Counted from the stretch's first letter, positions 45,501-58,323 are shown. The stretch is 64,000 nucleotides of DNA from Pseudopithomyces maydicus (GCA_026873275.1 JANTUC010000014.1:310001-374000); one strand, 5' to 3'. The notes: generated by a model from the letters alone, not told the origin. Program-made: numbers and translations.

Positions 45501-46188
45501 TGTATAAGTATAGGTGAGTATATAGGACTACTTAGGCTTGTTGCCGTCACCATTACTTACCACCATCTACATCCATCCATCCTAGGCGCTGCGAGGGCTT
45601 GCAAAACCACACATCTATCTACCTACCTACCTACAACAACCATGTTCGTCCTCGAAGCATGTTCCATCTTCCTCATCACGACGCTCAAGCTCTCAGCCCT
45701 GGGCCTGACATTCCGGTGGCTGGCCCGGTACTAGACGCGCGCCGTATCATCCCTCCATCCATCCATCCATATATGTACATACATAATCGCTACATACATA
45801 CTCGGAATCCGCGCATCCGCCGCCCAGCAGCTTCGCCACCCCATCGCGATACCGATTATACATACGTATATATACACACACGTGTATGCAATCGCTCCAG
45901 GGCTCGCATCCACGCCCAGCCGAATAGCAAGCAGCGCATTCCGGTGCAGTGCAATCCAGTGCAGTGCAGCCACTCTGGATGACGCCATCCGCGGCTCAAA
46001 CCACACCACCACAGCACACCGCACCGCACCGCACCGCGCATAGGTAGCGTAGCGCATCGCATCACGCACGCGCAACCCCGCACATCCATCCGTACTGTCT
46101 GTACATACACACATCCATACTATCTGTACACACATACCAACTCAGAACCTCCAACAGAACAAGACAAGACCCACCCCCAACCCTCAAA
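42508..46188. other. 3.7-kb gene-free stretch dense in simple repeats
   Basis: No frame here has a domain or sensible splice structure. The sequence is crowded with short tandem words on both strands: CTCAT, CCCTG, CTAC, GCAC, CATC and GTAC/TACGTA families, and a 10-bp unit CTCGACACGA repeated almost three times at 45026-45054. A 30-codon hydrophobic frame at 45642-45734 (MFVLEACSIFLITTLKLSAL and ten more residues) is noted but not called. Confidence 0.6.
43531..43619 (+). repeat. (CTCAT)n pentanucleotide array
   Basis: Six perfect CTCAT units at 43531-43560, followed by interrupted copies (TCTCAT, TCTCGT) to 43619. It is the most regular array of the gene-free stretch. Confidence 0.85.
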
Positions 46189-46478
46189 ATGACGCCCACC
46201 CCCTCCCCATTCAACACCCTCCCCACGCTCCCCCTCTCCGCCGCCCTCTCACCCGCAACAAAACCGCAATTCCTATCCGACCTGCGCTCAGCCCTGCTAA
46301 ACGTCGGGTTTCTCTACCTCAGCGAGACGGGGCTCCCCGCGGAGCTGGTGGCCGAGGTCGTGCGCGAGTGCCGGGGGTTTTTCGAGACGCTACCTTTGGC
46401 CGAAAAAGAGAGGATCGAGATGGTGAGGGAGAGGAGTTTTTTGGGGTGGAGTAGGGTGAGTTGTTAATTTTCTTTCTC

Positions 46479-46550
<72 letters not shown>

Positions 46551-48125
46551 TTTAAACGTGTTTATTTTATTCATCTTTTGCTCTGGTCTCTGGGTTGGAG
46601 CTTTAAAATGGATGGGTTGGGTTGGTTGGGGTTGGTCACGAACATCGGTACCATGAGCATCGGCATCGACAAGGGCCAGCAGAGTAAAGATGCAACGTGG
46701 CAAGAGATAATGCTTTCAAGTTTACTACGGAGGTCAAAAAGAGTTGGTATCAATAATGCTACATGCGATGCGAATGCGGATGCGATGCGGTACGGTGCGG
46801 TGCGGTGCGATGAGAGGAACAGTCAGCTATTAATGCGAGCCGTAAAGCGTGGCCGTGAGAAGAAAACAACGAAAGGCATGCGATGCGTACAGATGTTCAG
46901 AACGAAGGAAACGCATAAACGCATAAAGACATCGACATGTACCGCCCAGAAAACGAAATCGAAAGCAAAAGAAAAAACCGCCATGTTCTATGCAAAACGC
47001 CGTCGACAAAGAGTAACCAACGAGGGTATCTTCAGACCATGTGCTCATGAACGCTGCGACTCTAACGAGATTACCACTGCCATTATTACCGTTTCCCTCT
47101 CTTGAATTATTAGTATAGTGTAGTGTAGCATATGTGTACTTTCCGGAAGTGCGTGTATGTGTATGTGCGTACGTGTACGGGAGTGCTGACAGCTGGCGAA
47201 AGCTCGACAACGAGACCACCGCGCTCAACATCGATCACCGCGAACAACTCGATCTGTCGACTCCGCAACCGCTACCAGGGCCGGACGCGCCCCTCTACCA
47301 CAACTTGCTCGCTCCGAACCAATGGCCGTCCAGTTCATATCTTCCCAAATTTCGACCAGTTTATGAAGAGTACATGCGGCGCATGTCCGACATCTCCATG
47401 CTCTTTACGAGCCTCATTGCCGAAGCCATCGGGCTCTCCCCCGACGCTTTTGACAAGTTCTTCGACCATGATCAGCAGCACAAGCTCAAGATCGTCAAGT
47501 ACCCCGAGGTTGACGTCCCTGATCTTCCTGTCGGTGCTAGCGAGCTAGACAGAAAGAAGTGGGAGATCAAGAGACAGGGTGTAGGTCCCCACAAGGACAG
47601 CATGCTGACGTCGTACCTCCTGCAGGCAAGTGATCAACCGGGGCTGCAGGCACAGAACGCACGTGGCGAGTGGGTGGACTGCAAGCCCATCCCTGGAACT
47701 CTCGTCGTCGCCATCGGCCAAGGCATGGAGGCATTGACCGACGGCGTTTGCGCGTCCACGACGCACCGCGTGCTCAGCCCAAGGAAAGGCGAAGGGGCAC
47801 GGTACTCGGTGCCCTTCTTCCAGGGTGTGAGCTACGATGCACAATTCGAAGCCATGGATGTGCCCAAGGAGGTTCTGGAGCTAAGAGACGAAGCCCGAAA
47901 GGCGCGCAAGGACGATGTGGAGTTCACTTTCGTGAAGGGCCGATGGGGCCACCTGGGCGAAGCAACTTTGATGAACCGTATCAAGTCGCATCCGGACGTG
48001 GGGGAGCGATGGGTGCGTGACCTTTCACCTGTGCCAAACACAGAAATGAGCTGCCGGGCTGACTTCGATCGCAGTATCCTGAACTACTGGCGCAGATCCG
48101 GGAGCAGCAAGCTGCCGCAGCATGA
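46189..48125 (+). CDS. 2-oxoglutarate/Fe(II)-dependent oxygenase (isopenicillin-N-synthase-like)
   Basis: Three exons, 46189-46455, 47203-48012 and 48075-48125, 375 residues. The N-terminal DIOX_N part (SDLRSALLNVGFLYLSETGL) and the joined FLGWSRLDNETTALNIDHRE are typical of fungal relatives. The iron triad is His219, Asp221 (VGPHKDS) and His277 (STTHRVLSP), with Arg289 (ARYSVPFF) as the 2-oxoglutarate clamp. It oxidises a small molecule with O2 and 2-oxoglutarate; the substrate is unknown. Intron 1 is 747 nt, roughly ten times the usual size here, and carries a TTTC array; its acceptor (GAAAG before LDNET) was chosen because it restores the family alignment, keeps phase and has a CTGAC branch site 15 nt upstream. 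The last exon is only 17 codons; without it the frame would run on into unrelated residues. Confidence 0.88.
46468..46553 (+). repeat. (TTTC)n microsatellite in intron 1 of the oxygenase gene
   Basis: About 18 nearly perfect TTTC units (coding-strand pyrimidine tract) lie directly after the donor site of the 747-nt intron. Confidence 0.95.
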
Positions 48126-48986
48126 GGCCCAACCATGTGTCGATCGTAATGACAGGCAGTCAGACGACCTCTCTAGTAATGTGATAGTCTCGTGACAAAC
48201 GTTCGGTAACGATGACGGCCGTGATGAAAGTCGACATTGATGTGGGTCGGGTATTGTAGTGAAGGTGAGGCGATGAAACAGGCTTGCCAAGGTTTATTCA
48301 ATAGCCCCGTCGTACTCGCGGCTGCTAGCGCTGGGCGACTACTCCAACTCAACTGGAGATCATTTTGGATTTTGTAAGAACTGTCTGTGCGTCCGGTCTC
48401 AGCTCGGTGAATTAGGGCGGCTGCAGGCATCCGAGAAAAACGAATCCAGAGCAAAATGGCTTGCCACTATGAAGTTCGACACGAGCTGATGCCGCCCGCT
48501 CGTTTTGAAGGTCCAGACACGGGGATTTAATGCAGTGCAAGCCCCGGCTTGGCGGTCTAACCAAGCTTTTTTTCCGTTGCTCACATTCTGGGATCCAAAA
48601 ATGCGCTTGCCGTGGAAGCCGGGTTTGCGGAAATGATCGACAGCTGCGCGTATGAGATCGCCGGAAGCGACTGGATATGTCCTGTTGCATCGAGAGACGT
48701 GGGATCAAATGTTGGGACGTTTGGTGGATCTTCCTGAGCGAATTTGAGTTGTTGTTCAAGTAACGCCGGATCGACGGCAATGGCGGATCCGGTTACAGAT
48801 ATGCCCGTAGATAGTGGGCGAAGTTGGTCTGATATGATTGGCCATCGAAACCACGGCCAGGCTCGTCATCGATGCAGTGATATGCGATGGTGAGTCAATA
48901 AGTGACTCGTCACCGCCAGATACCAGGCATCCCTCACCGCCTCGTCTCCACTAGATCGGACACGAGCGAGAGCAGGGCTCTCGAGC
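48126..48986. other. Convergent 3' spacer
   Basis: 861 bp between the 3' ends of the oxygenase and bZIP genes. Minus-strand frames up to 122 codons have no domain. I see nothing supportable. Confidence 0.5.
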
Positions 48987-50404
48987 TTAGTGCTCAACCT
49001 TCATGTGAGGTGGGATGTGGTACATCATCTGGCCCTGTTCGTTGACCATATGAGACTGAGGATGCGCAGCGGGTGCCATCATATGCATGTCTCCGGGGTG
49101 ACTGGCCTGAGGCACGTAGCCATGGTGTGCAGGGCTAGAGTACGGGTGCTGGTGCTGGTGCTGGTGAGGCGCATGGCCAGCAGGTGGAGGAGCATTCATC
49201 GGAACGCTCATCTGTCGGTGGTACTCTGACGTATGCGGCGATGGGTTGGAGGTTGGCGTGCTGTAACCGCCCATCTGCATCGCCTGGGATGTGACGAGTG
49301 ATGTGTTCTCGAGGGGGTAGGACATGGCTCGCGTGTTGTGGTCCATTCCATAAGGGGTGGGGTACGGCATGTTCCCGGACTCGACGGCGTGCAGAGATGC
49401 ATCAGGTACGGAAAGCGACACGGCATTCTGAGGCGGGTGGGCGGACGGGTGGGAATTCCAGTTTGTAGGCGCGTGTTCCACGTGTGGTGACGGTACATTA
49501 GGCGAATACGCGTGCTGTGGCTGCTGCTGTGGGTGTTGTTGCTGTTGTTGCCAGGGCGCCGGCTGCGCGATGGGAGTGGTGGTAATCTCTGGAACCGAAT
49601 GGACGCTCCTTGCGGTTCCTGTGGACGAACGGCGCGCATGGCTCAAGATCTGTATGCGGTCACTGGGCGATGGGGCGCCGCCAGTCGCAGCAATCAGACC
49701 CGTGTTTTCGGCACCCTGCATGGCGTTTCCTGCAATTGAGACGTTAGTACGGCTGCACAAGATGGAGAATACAGATGTATCCTGTGCCGCTTGCCGCTAG
49801 TTTGGGGGGTTTTGGCACCGGAGGCGTCGAAAGTGAGCAAAAAGCAAGTGGTTGATCGCCCAAAGATGGAAATGTATCAAACGTCAAAAAGCAAATAGTT
49901 CGGAAGAACAAGTGATCTGTGCTCATGTGTAACAGAAACTGCCGACGTACCTGAACCTTCTAGCATGCCGAGTGCTTGGCCAGCATGAGAGAGTCGAGCT
50001 CGGAGCAAGGCGTTCTCCTGCTCAAGCTCCTCGTTTCGTCGCATGAGCTCCATCATCTTGGAGGAGCTGTTGGTGCCGATCTGGGCGGTGAGGTCGCGCA
50101 CTTGGCGCTCGAGGCTTTCGATGTGGTCCTTTGTCCTCTGGCGGATGGCTCGCTGTGCTTCCCGGTCGTTTGCTCTCTTGCGCTCCAGCTGGGCGGCGGT
50201 CAGGGTGGTTACGCTGCGGGTGCCAGCGCGGGACGGGCGCTTCTTGCCGCCGGCAAGGGACTGCCTGCGCTCGGAGCCGGACGAGTGGTCATCGTAGGTG
50301 GGTGATCGGTTGAGCGAGGCCATGTGTGGGGGAACATAGTTTGTACCCATGAGGTCGCCACTCCGGTAAGCAATGGGATCTCGGTAGTGAATTACTGAAG
50401 TCAT
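48987..50404 (-). CDS. bZIP transcription factor
   Basis: Two exons (minus): 50404-49951 and 49729-48987, separated by a 221-nt GT-AG intron, 398 residues. The basic region ERKRANDREAQRAIRQRTK lies at about residues 74-92 and continues into a leucine zipper (HIESLERQVRDLTAQIG, MMELMRRNEELEQENALLRA). The N-x7-R core of the basic region is present as NDREAQRAIR, the variant common in ascomycete-only bZIPs. The rest is disordered and rich in Gln, His, Pro and Ser (QQQQQHPQQQPQ; HQHQHQH), a likely activation region. It binds DNA as a dimer in the nucleus; targets are unknown. The start ATG at 50404 opens the conserved-looking MTSVIHYRDP segment. Confidence 0.88.
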
Positions 50405-51338
50405 GAGGATCCGCGGGGGGCGGCGGCGAGTTTATGACGGGGCGAGGGTCGCTGTGTAAGCGGGCCGGAAGCAGGGAAGCAGGGAAGCAGGCGTCGAGAC
50501 TTCCCGTGTGCAAGATGACGAGGAGGCCCCCGTTGCTAATACGGCGAGATGGTGGGTTTGAGGTGTGCCGCGTGCAGTGGGCACGGTTGGAAAGGGTCTC
50601 AGATCAAGGAGTGGTAGGGTAACGGACAGGAAGGTCGAGCAAGGAATTAGGGTATGAAGGAAGGGCAGTCGGGGAGAAGGGGAGAGATAAACACAATGGC
50701 AGTGAGGGTGGAGCGGCAGGGAGCAGCGGGCTATGACAGGATCTCTGTAGGGATGGGTCTTGTTTTCGAGGGACCCTAGACTGTGGCTTTGAGACGGCTA
50801 ACTTGCACACCCTGGTCGGCAGGTGGATGGTGGACCCAGACGGTCGGTGGTCAGCACGTGCGACCTGCGGGGAAATGCAGGTGTGAAACCAAGTAAAGTT
50901 TGGAGACGAGCAGGAGAGGCGCAAGGCATCAAGGACGCCGTTAACCGGAGAGTGCAGGAAGCGGCGGCTGGAGCTAGGAGGGTCGGCGGTGTTGCTAGGG
51001 GCGGACGGGGCGGCAGGCGGGCAGAGCGTCTCGAGGGTAGGAAGACGGTGGCCATGGAGAGCACTGGACGGGCTACGGGCTCGTATGGCGTCTTCGAGCT
51101 GGGCCAGCGGGCAGCGAGGACGGTGGACACTGGACTGGACAGGCGGTCGAAAGCGGATGGCGCTTCGGCCCACTTCCCCTTGGAGAGGGAAGGCGAGGCG
51201 ATAGTGTGTTCGGCCAATGGCCGAGAGACCAATTCACGCTTCACCGCCAGTCGGGGCGATGCCGGCAGGCCTCGGAGGGGGAGGAGGCAGGAGCGGGCAG
51301 CAGGAGGAGGAGGCAGGAGGAGGCAGGAGCAGCTGGCT

Positions 51339-51370
<32 letters not shown>

Positions 51371-54300
51371 GCCGGGGCGAGCGTGTGCGTGTGCGGGTGC
51401 ATGTGCGGGCTCTTGGGGCTGCTGCTCTTGGGGCTGCTCTTGGGGCTGCTCAGCGGGCTCAGCGGGCTCAGTTGGCCTCTCCGCGAGCGCCGTTGGCGAC
51501 GGGCAGAGGCCGCCCGGGGGGCAGCTTGAAGGAGCGCTCGAAGGAGCTTGGGCTGGGGGCACTGGCGGGCGTATGGGCGTCGTCCGCTCGGCCAGGGTGC
51601 AGTCGCGGTCGCGGCGGCGGGCATGTGCGCTAGACCATCTCTGGCGTCGGCCACGTGCTGACTGGGTTTCGCGGCTTCCTCACCTGCGAGGCGAGGTGGG
51701 GCGCGTCCTGGGCCCTCGCCCACCCACCGCCGAATTCTGCTCGTCGCGCCTGCCCACTTTGCCCGCTCTGCCCACACTACTGCACGCCCCGCTGCCCTCC
51801 TAGCCCTGCCCTGGAGGCCAATCCCTCGCCCATCCCATCTCCCTGTCCAGTCCCTTTCTCCAACGACTAAGCAGGAAAAAATAAAAAAGGGCCTCTTCCT
51901 GGCGCCCAGCTTGCCGTCGCTGCCGGCGCCCAAAGCACCGCCGACCGCACCGCCGACCAGGAACATGTCGATCATTACGGGCATGCAGTGCGACGAAACG
52001 GGCCTGGGTCTGAGCGCCCTCCCCACTTGGCATCATTTCTCCTGCCCGGCCTGCTAAGGGGAGGGGGCGCGAGGTTGGGGGGCAGCCGGATGCGTTGCAG
52101 GCCATCATGCCGCGTCTGTCTCCCAGCCGCTGCCTGCCTGTGCCTGTGCCTGTGCCTGTGCCTGCCTGCTGCGCGGAGATTTATCCCGCGAGCAACCATG
52201 TCATCATCCGTCTGTCGTCGTCGTCGCGGCATGTCACCTCGACAACTACCGGCCGCAAGCCCAAGCACTCCCAAGCACTCCCCATTCTGCTTGCGGTGAG
52301 CGCCAATGACGTGTCGCCGTGTGCTCGACTTGCAGCCTCTGCCCAGGGGCCCTGCCACTGTGCTGCTGCAGTCCACCAGAGCATGAACCCCCACCTTGCT
52401 CAGACCAGTCAAAACAAGATGAGGCAAAGAGCCCTGTCTACCTGAGCGACCCCCTGCCACGCGAAACCACGAGACCTGCCATTGAACTCCTACAGCGCCG
52501 TGCCGAAAGTTTGAATTCTTTGGGCCTCTGCATTACCTATCCGGGCTCGACGCTCTTTCCAACTTCAAGCCATGGCCAATTTCACCTCGCATAACCTGTC
52601 GGTGTCCTGTCTGTGTCCTGTGCTCACTGCCAATAGTCCCGTCTTCCTACAGCTGAGCGCCACGCCCGCCCGAACGAGCACCTGTTGGCGACCACCAGAA
52701 AACCCGTCAAGTCTGCCCATGGTCAACACACACTCGCACCCGTCATCCAAGCCCCAAGCCAAGCGTGTGCGGCTGCGAAACACTCGCCTGCAGGGATGCT
52801 GCTTTGGCGAACCGCTCTTGTGCGAGGCCATATTTTTAGCCATCGTGAAACGCGTCTCACCCAGCTCGCTACAAAACCTTCCTCCCACTGCCTGCCTACC
52901 GACCCTACCTCTGTACAGTACCTACGCGCTGGCCTGCATGCCTGTCTGCATGCCTGCACATCTGTCTGCCTGCCCACCACGCCCAGGTGCCTGGCATTGC
53001 AACCGACGTCGTCGACACAAGGGGTCGGCAAAGCTTCTCGTCTCGCCGAGTATCACCACCCTGCCCATGCAAAGGAAGCTAGACGGCGCTAGCAAATACA
53101 TTTTTCACGATGCACCTTATAATTTCAAATATTGTGTGTGAGTGGAGTGACAAGACAAAACTGCCTGTGGCGCAATGCCCCAGTGATGGAGTGATCGATG
53201 CGCAATTACAAGGTAAGGTCAAACTTGACAGGTATATCGACCCAGCCAGCTACCACAACTCTAATGCTATGGCGCAACTGCCGATGTCGTCAATCAACAT
53301 TTCGCTCGAGTTTCTAGCTCCGCGTCCCCCTTCTAGCGCGCCACAGAACTACACAGGGGCCGCTCCCAGGTTCTACGCCTTGGACCGAAATGCGCCGCTG
53401 TCATCTCTGCCATCACGAATCATCCGACAATTACCCAGGCAGTGCCAGCCACCGCCGCCTGAGCTAGCGGAATCGTCCGGTTGCTGGCTGCTGGGCTTGT
53501 TTCAATCGACATGTTTTGCGCCTCTACCTGATGATCCTAGGCAACGTGCATCTGTGGGAGAAAGATTAGGGGACCATGTTGTACCCCCATGAGAACCTAG
53601 CTTTTGCCACACGTGCCCGACGCCGTTACATGTACAGTGCCGCACAGCTACAGAACATTTGCAGGGACGCGGCAAACAAAGTGCGTGACGCAACGTCGCT
53701 GCATCGCGTCAGCCGCGCCTTGCTCCGATTGATAACAGCACATCTCGAGGCTTCCTCCGACCCTGGAAACCATCACCCTTTTTACTCTCCTATCTGCACC
53801 GTGGACCGCAGCCCCGTTGCACGCTTGACCCGAAACGGTCCTCGACCCCGTGTAGCCCAGCTTCTGCAGGTACGCCTATCCGCTCGCCTCCACTCGCCCA
53901 CGTTGTTTGAGACGTCACCTTTCAAAGTGCTATCGGCATCTGCGCTGCTTGTTCCGGAGCTGTCATGTCATCCGGCATCTTCAGGGCGTTACCCCCTTCT
54001 CAGCCCGCACGTGTTTGTAACCGTCCCGTCCCGAGGTCGCATTGAGACGTAATGTGATGCAGAACGTCTGTTCGCCAAAGTGGGACGCTCCCGATTTTCA
54101 TGCGAACTCTCCAGAACACGCCGCTATAATTGCGCAACCGCGGCGGCACCGGCGGACCTGGTGATCAATCGATTTTGGCAGCATGTAAAGCCACCCTCTG
54201 CACTTTGTCCTCTAGCGCTGCTGAGACAATCGTTCTTCGGTCCTTCTGCTGGCGGGGCGACCCGAATCTCGCAACAAAACCGCGGATGCTGCACCGTCCC

Positions 54301-55510
54301 ACTTTGCTCCCCAGGCCGTCTGGAAGCCGTCGAGAATACTATCGGCTGCTGGCAGCCGATATGTTTCATGGGCCGTGGCCTCTGCGACCCTGAAAGTGCC
54401 GGTCATAGCAAGTCTTGTTCTACGGGTACCCTCGTCCTTCTACCCTGCACTCGCCATAGTTTTTGCTACTGTAGACATGGCAGTACGCTATCTCTGCGCA
54501 CTACTGCATATAACTCCTATACTCTATCGTCTATCCCTGCACCAAGGTTATCCCCTTGGTCGAGCTGTTTAACTCCTAACAGTGAAGTCTAACTATGATG
54601 ATCGCCCGGCGAAATGAATGCGTCAGCACTGTAAACTCTCCGACTGCAATTCCAACGCCAACCCAACAGTCTCGTGCGTAATCCATCTCGTTCCTGGCCC
54701 CCCGCTCAAATTATAATACGGAACAATCCGTTCCCATGAGGCGCGTTTGACACACGGTTTATAGTTTGAAAGGGCTGCACGACAACTGGCTGGAGCCTTT
54801 GTGGCGGTCAACGAGTCATTAGGAATACATACACATTCCAGGCTGTCTGAGCTCGACATCCAGGTGCGCCACATGATCTGCCGTACATTTCTAGCTCCAG
54901 TCTAGAAGCAACCATTCAGTCTCAGGTGCCTCAGGTGCTTCAAGTGGCAATTACACCAATAAAAACTTTGATCGCGATAATGCTCACGGGACCTGAACGT
55001 GCCTATAGCGGTGGGGCTGTCATCTCCGAATCACCATGAGGAAGATGATTGAAGGACGTCAGCAACATCCTCCACGGATGTAAACAACCGTTGTAATACG
55101 TATACTTTTACCGTCACTAATCATCGTCCAGCGGTGTGTGGTTTGCAAGAGGCGGCTGTACCATACCATACGGTGGATCGGCTCCGTTGTGGATCTATCA
55201 GTCTATCGATATGCAGTAATAAGTATACGCAAGCCATCATCTAATCCATCAGGGCCCCCAGACACGATGCGACTGCACGTCACGGCGAAACCCCTCGATA
55301 AAGATTCTAAGCCGATTTTCAACCGTCGCGCTCATGGTACCGACCGGCGCACGTACGCTTACCGAAACCTTATATTACCATACTCCAGGCAGCCAGACAC
55401 AATACGTGACGAGCCAAGATGTATACGGCCTGGAAACGTCTTTCTACAGCGCTCTCTCGCACGTGGGCTCCGGTGGTCTCGCCTCGCCCGCCCTCTGCGT
55501 CGCGACAGGT
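50405..55510. other. 5.1-kb GC-rich stretch without convincing genes
   Basis: Frames up to 326 codons are open on both strands at 50.8-52.0 kb, but their translations are low-complexity (Gly/Arg/Ala or Pro/Ala/Ser) and mirror each other, as expected from strand-biased GC-rich repeats. The part next to 50404 must hold the bZIP promoter and leader. From 52.5 to 55.5 kb the composition becomes more even, but no domain or splice chain emerges. A non-coding transcript cannot be judged from sequence alone. Confidence 0.5.
51339..51366 (+). repeat. (GGCA)7 tetranucleotide array
   Basis: Seven GGCA units inside a purine-rich stretch with many AGGAGG words, about 0.9 kb upstream of the bZIP start. 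Confidence 0.85.
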
Positions 55511-57423
55511 CTAGTCCTGGATATATTTGGCGAAAATCTGGCCAAATTCTCGCGCGCTCTTCTTTGGGTATCGCTTCTGGCCGCCCTCATAGTCGACGTA
55601 CGTTACGCCGAAACGGGTTCGATAACCTTCGTGCCATTCGTAATTACTGCAGGTACAGTTTTGTTAGCGCGCGGTCCCGCTATTGTGTGATGGCGCGACA
55701 AACAACGGAGCTCGATGATTGGTAGCGTCTACTTCATCAAAGTAACCAATGGCACATAGTGAGCTTCCCCAATTAGGAAGTATGCAAGATGCAAGAAACA
55801 GCGAGTGCATTAGGGGACCACAGTGGCAACTGCGGGCGAGAGAGAGCTGGAAATGAGACAATACGTACTCCAAGAGACTCCACCCAGTGTAGCCTCGGAT
55901 ATCGATACCATCGAGCGTGTATGCATCCGCAAGGGCCCCAATGTATCCTCGGAAAAACCAGCAGCGGAACTCGTCGTTCAGGATTTCTTCACGCGGCAGA
56001 TCATTTTCTCCCTTGATACTCGTGCCGTTCTCGGTCACGTAGAAGGTTGGGCCGCCATATCTCTTGTTCAGCCAGTTCAGCAAGCTTCTGAAACCACGAG
56101 GATTGGGCCTCAGCCAGACGGATTCCGTCTCGGGACCAATCCATTCACCAGCTTTGTTCTGGTCCAGGACCTCGAGATTGCCGTAGTAGTCCTCTGGGGC
56201 TGGCTCGCCCTCCTTGTGCTTGATGTAATTATCCCCGTACGAGTTGATGCCGAAGAAGTCATTGCTGCCCTTCACTAACGCAAGTTCTTCCTCTGTGAAC
56301 TCTGGCAGTCGGTCGCCGAGCTGCTTGCGCATGGCGTCAGGGTATTTGCCATGGTAGATGGGGTCGGCGAACCATCCGTAGGTGAATTCCAGCTTGCGGT
56401 TAGCTGCCTCGACGTCGAGCGGGTCTTGTGCATCCCACGGCTCGGCGTAGTCGCCTGCGACAATTGATCAGTTTGATCCTCACGTTGCATGTTGATATGG
56501 GGGTGTCTGCGCGCCTCACTCGATTCCCTCTGCGTCTCGCCTCGCGTCGCCTCGCCTTGCAGGTACGGCGTTGCGTGATCGGCAGCTTAGTGCAGGATGT
56601 ATAAAGTTTCGCGAACAGCCTCAAACATGAGGGTGGCTCACTTACCATTCAGGGTTATTCCAATGACACCGCCATCCCTCTCTTTGAACTCGTCACGGTA
56701 TACCTTGACCGCTGCGCCGTGCGCAACCAGTAACGAATGTCCTACAATCCAGGGTTCCCTGCTGCTGTCACCCACGTCACTCTTGCTGCGGTCGCTAGTC
56801 CGACCTGGGGCGTGGCAGGCGACGTTGAAGCCAAGAATGGAACTGCACCAGGGCTCATTGAACGTGATCCAATATTTCACCTTTGACCCAAACGCCTTGA
56901 AGACGACTCGGGCATAATTCTCAAAATCCTTCGCGAATTCCTCCTTGTTCAAGTAACCACCGTATCGCTTGTACAGTCCGTCGGGGAGATCCCAATGCAA
57001 GAGTGTGACCAGTGGCTCGATGCCTGCAGCGCGCAGGTCGTCGACGAATTTGACGTAGTGCTGGAGGCCCTTTTCGTTGACGGGGTCATTGCGTCCGCCC
57101 AATGGAATGATACGCGACCACGACAGCGAGAAGCGGTACGTGTTGGCGCCCGTCGATTTCAGCAGCTCGATATCCTCCGCGGTGCGGTTGTAGGAATCGC
57201 AGGCCACGTCGCCATTGGTTCCGTCCCAGACCTTGCCGGGGATGTGCGAGAAGACGTCCCATATGCTATCGCCTTTGCCATCGGCCTTGGGACTCCCTTC
57301 GATCTGGTAGCTGTGCACCCAATTTCAGCAAACTATAGACTAAACCCGAACATGGTCCTCGACTACGCACCATGCGGTCGCGAACCCCCACAGGAAGCCC
57401 TTGGGCAGGTGTGATTCCGTCAT
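55511..57423 (-). CDS. GH1 beta-glucosidase, intracellular
   Basis: Four exons (minus): 57423-57371, 57310-56646, 56454-55869 and 55646-55511, 479 residues, the normal GH1 length. There is no signal peptide (MTESHLPKGFLWGFATA), so the enzyme is cytosolic. The acid/base Glu170 lies in WITFNEPW and the nucleophile Glu381 in FYVTENGTS. Further blocks are YRFSLSWSRIIPLG, LLHWDLPDGLYKRYGGYLN and ITLNGDYAEPWDA. The last exon is short and was found by looking past the apparent stop: a 222-nt intron joins WSLL to DNYEWHEGYRTRFGVTYVDY, the normal GH1 end. It hydrolyses imported cellobiose or aryl-beta-glucosides, complementing the secreted AA9 enzyme. Divergent from the DUF1479 gene. Confidence 0.93.
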
Positions 57424-58323
57424 TCTGGTCTGATGGCTCGACACTGACAAAAACAAAGTTTCACAAGCAATACAATGGAGCCCCGGAGCCTGAGGGCGTC
57501 GGAGCTAGATATACAGGGGCGTAGTTGCACCACGGAAGGGCTTCCCACCACCGGACCACTGGGTTCGACGCGTCCCATGACATTAAAAGACGCGCCATAA
57601 GGCACGGAACTCATGAATTACTGCTTTTGGAAGCGTCGCTCGGGTATCAAGCGATTTTTCCGCCGCGATATGGTGCCATTGGGCTGGCGATCCACTCACC
57701 GAGGCGTTGAGCGCCGTTTTGTTGCAGACGATGTGTGCTGCTGCCCGAGTGTCAAGCTCGGTTCTGCCGCTGTAGCTTGCGGCTACCAGGGCGGTGAATG
57801 GATAAACGGCCCGTCGATTCTACCTGCCCTTTACCCAGGAGGGGTTGAAAGGTGGGCTGAAAGGTGGGCTGTTACGGCCGCGGGGTCGTGAGGTGATGGG
57901 GCGGCGTGGTGGCATGGAAGCAGCAGCTCGAGGCGGGGTGTGTCCTCTGATCGCGGGTTACATGTTCCGGGCTGGCCAAGTAGCACCGACGGCGATGCAC
58001 TGGATTCCTATTCGATTGTCAAACGCAGCACGAAGCCACGTCGGAAGCCTTTCTTTGCTGATGTCTGAGGGGGATGTCGACTCCCCGCACTGCCCCGATG
58101 CAGTTTAGTGCGACTGGCGGGGTCCATTCCTCTTTGGGATTTCCGCTGGAGCTAGGGCCATCGAGCCATCGTTCATCGAACAGATGCTGGCGGAGCTTCA
58201 ATGTCCTCGCACGCAGCTGTCGGAACGTCGACGCATATATCATGAGGACGTCCTGGCGCTGCGGAAACGACATCGGAGCACTGAAGTAACACGCAACCAC
58301 AGGAGACGAACAGACAGACAGCC
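57424..58323. promoter_or_regulatory. Divergent promoter region, GH1 and DUF1479 genes
   Basis: 900 bp between divergent start codons. No operator can be named. Short frames here lack domains. Confidence 0.5.

Noticed and set aside
45642..45734. 30-codon hydrophobic micro-ORF in the repeat-rich gap
   Set aside because: Too short and without conservation evidence; openness is expected by chance here.
50798..52026. Long frames on both strands (up to 326 codons)
   Set aside because: Pure low-complexity translations in GC-rich repeats; no domain on either strand.
53110..53592. 160-codon plus-strand frame
   Set aside because: No domain, no leader or splice context; surrounded by equally open frames in other phases.
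55334..55690. 118-codon plus-strand frame with hydrophobic stretches
   Set aside because: It is the antisense of the last GH1 exon and its intron; the minus strand there encodes the conserved GH1 C-terminus.
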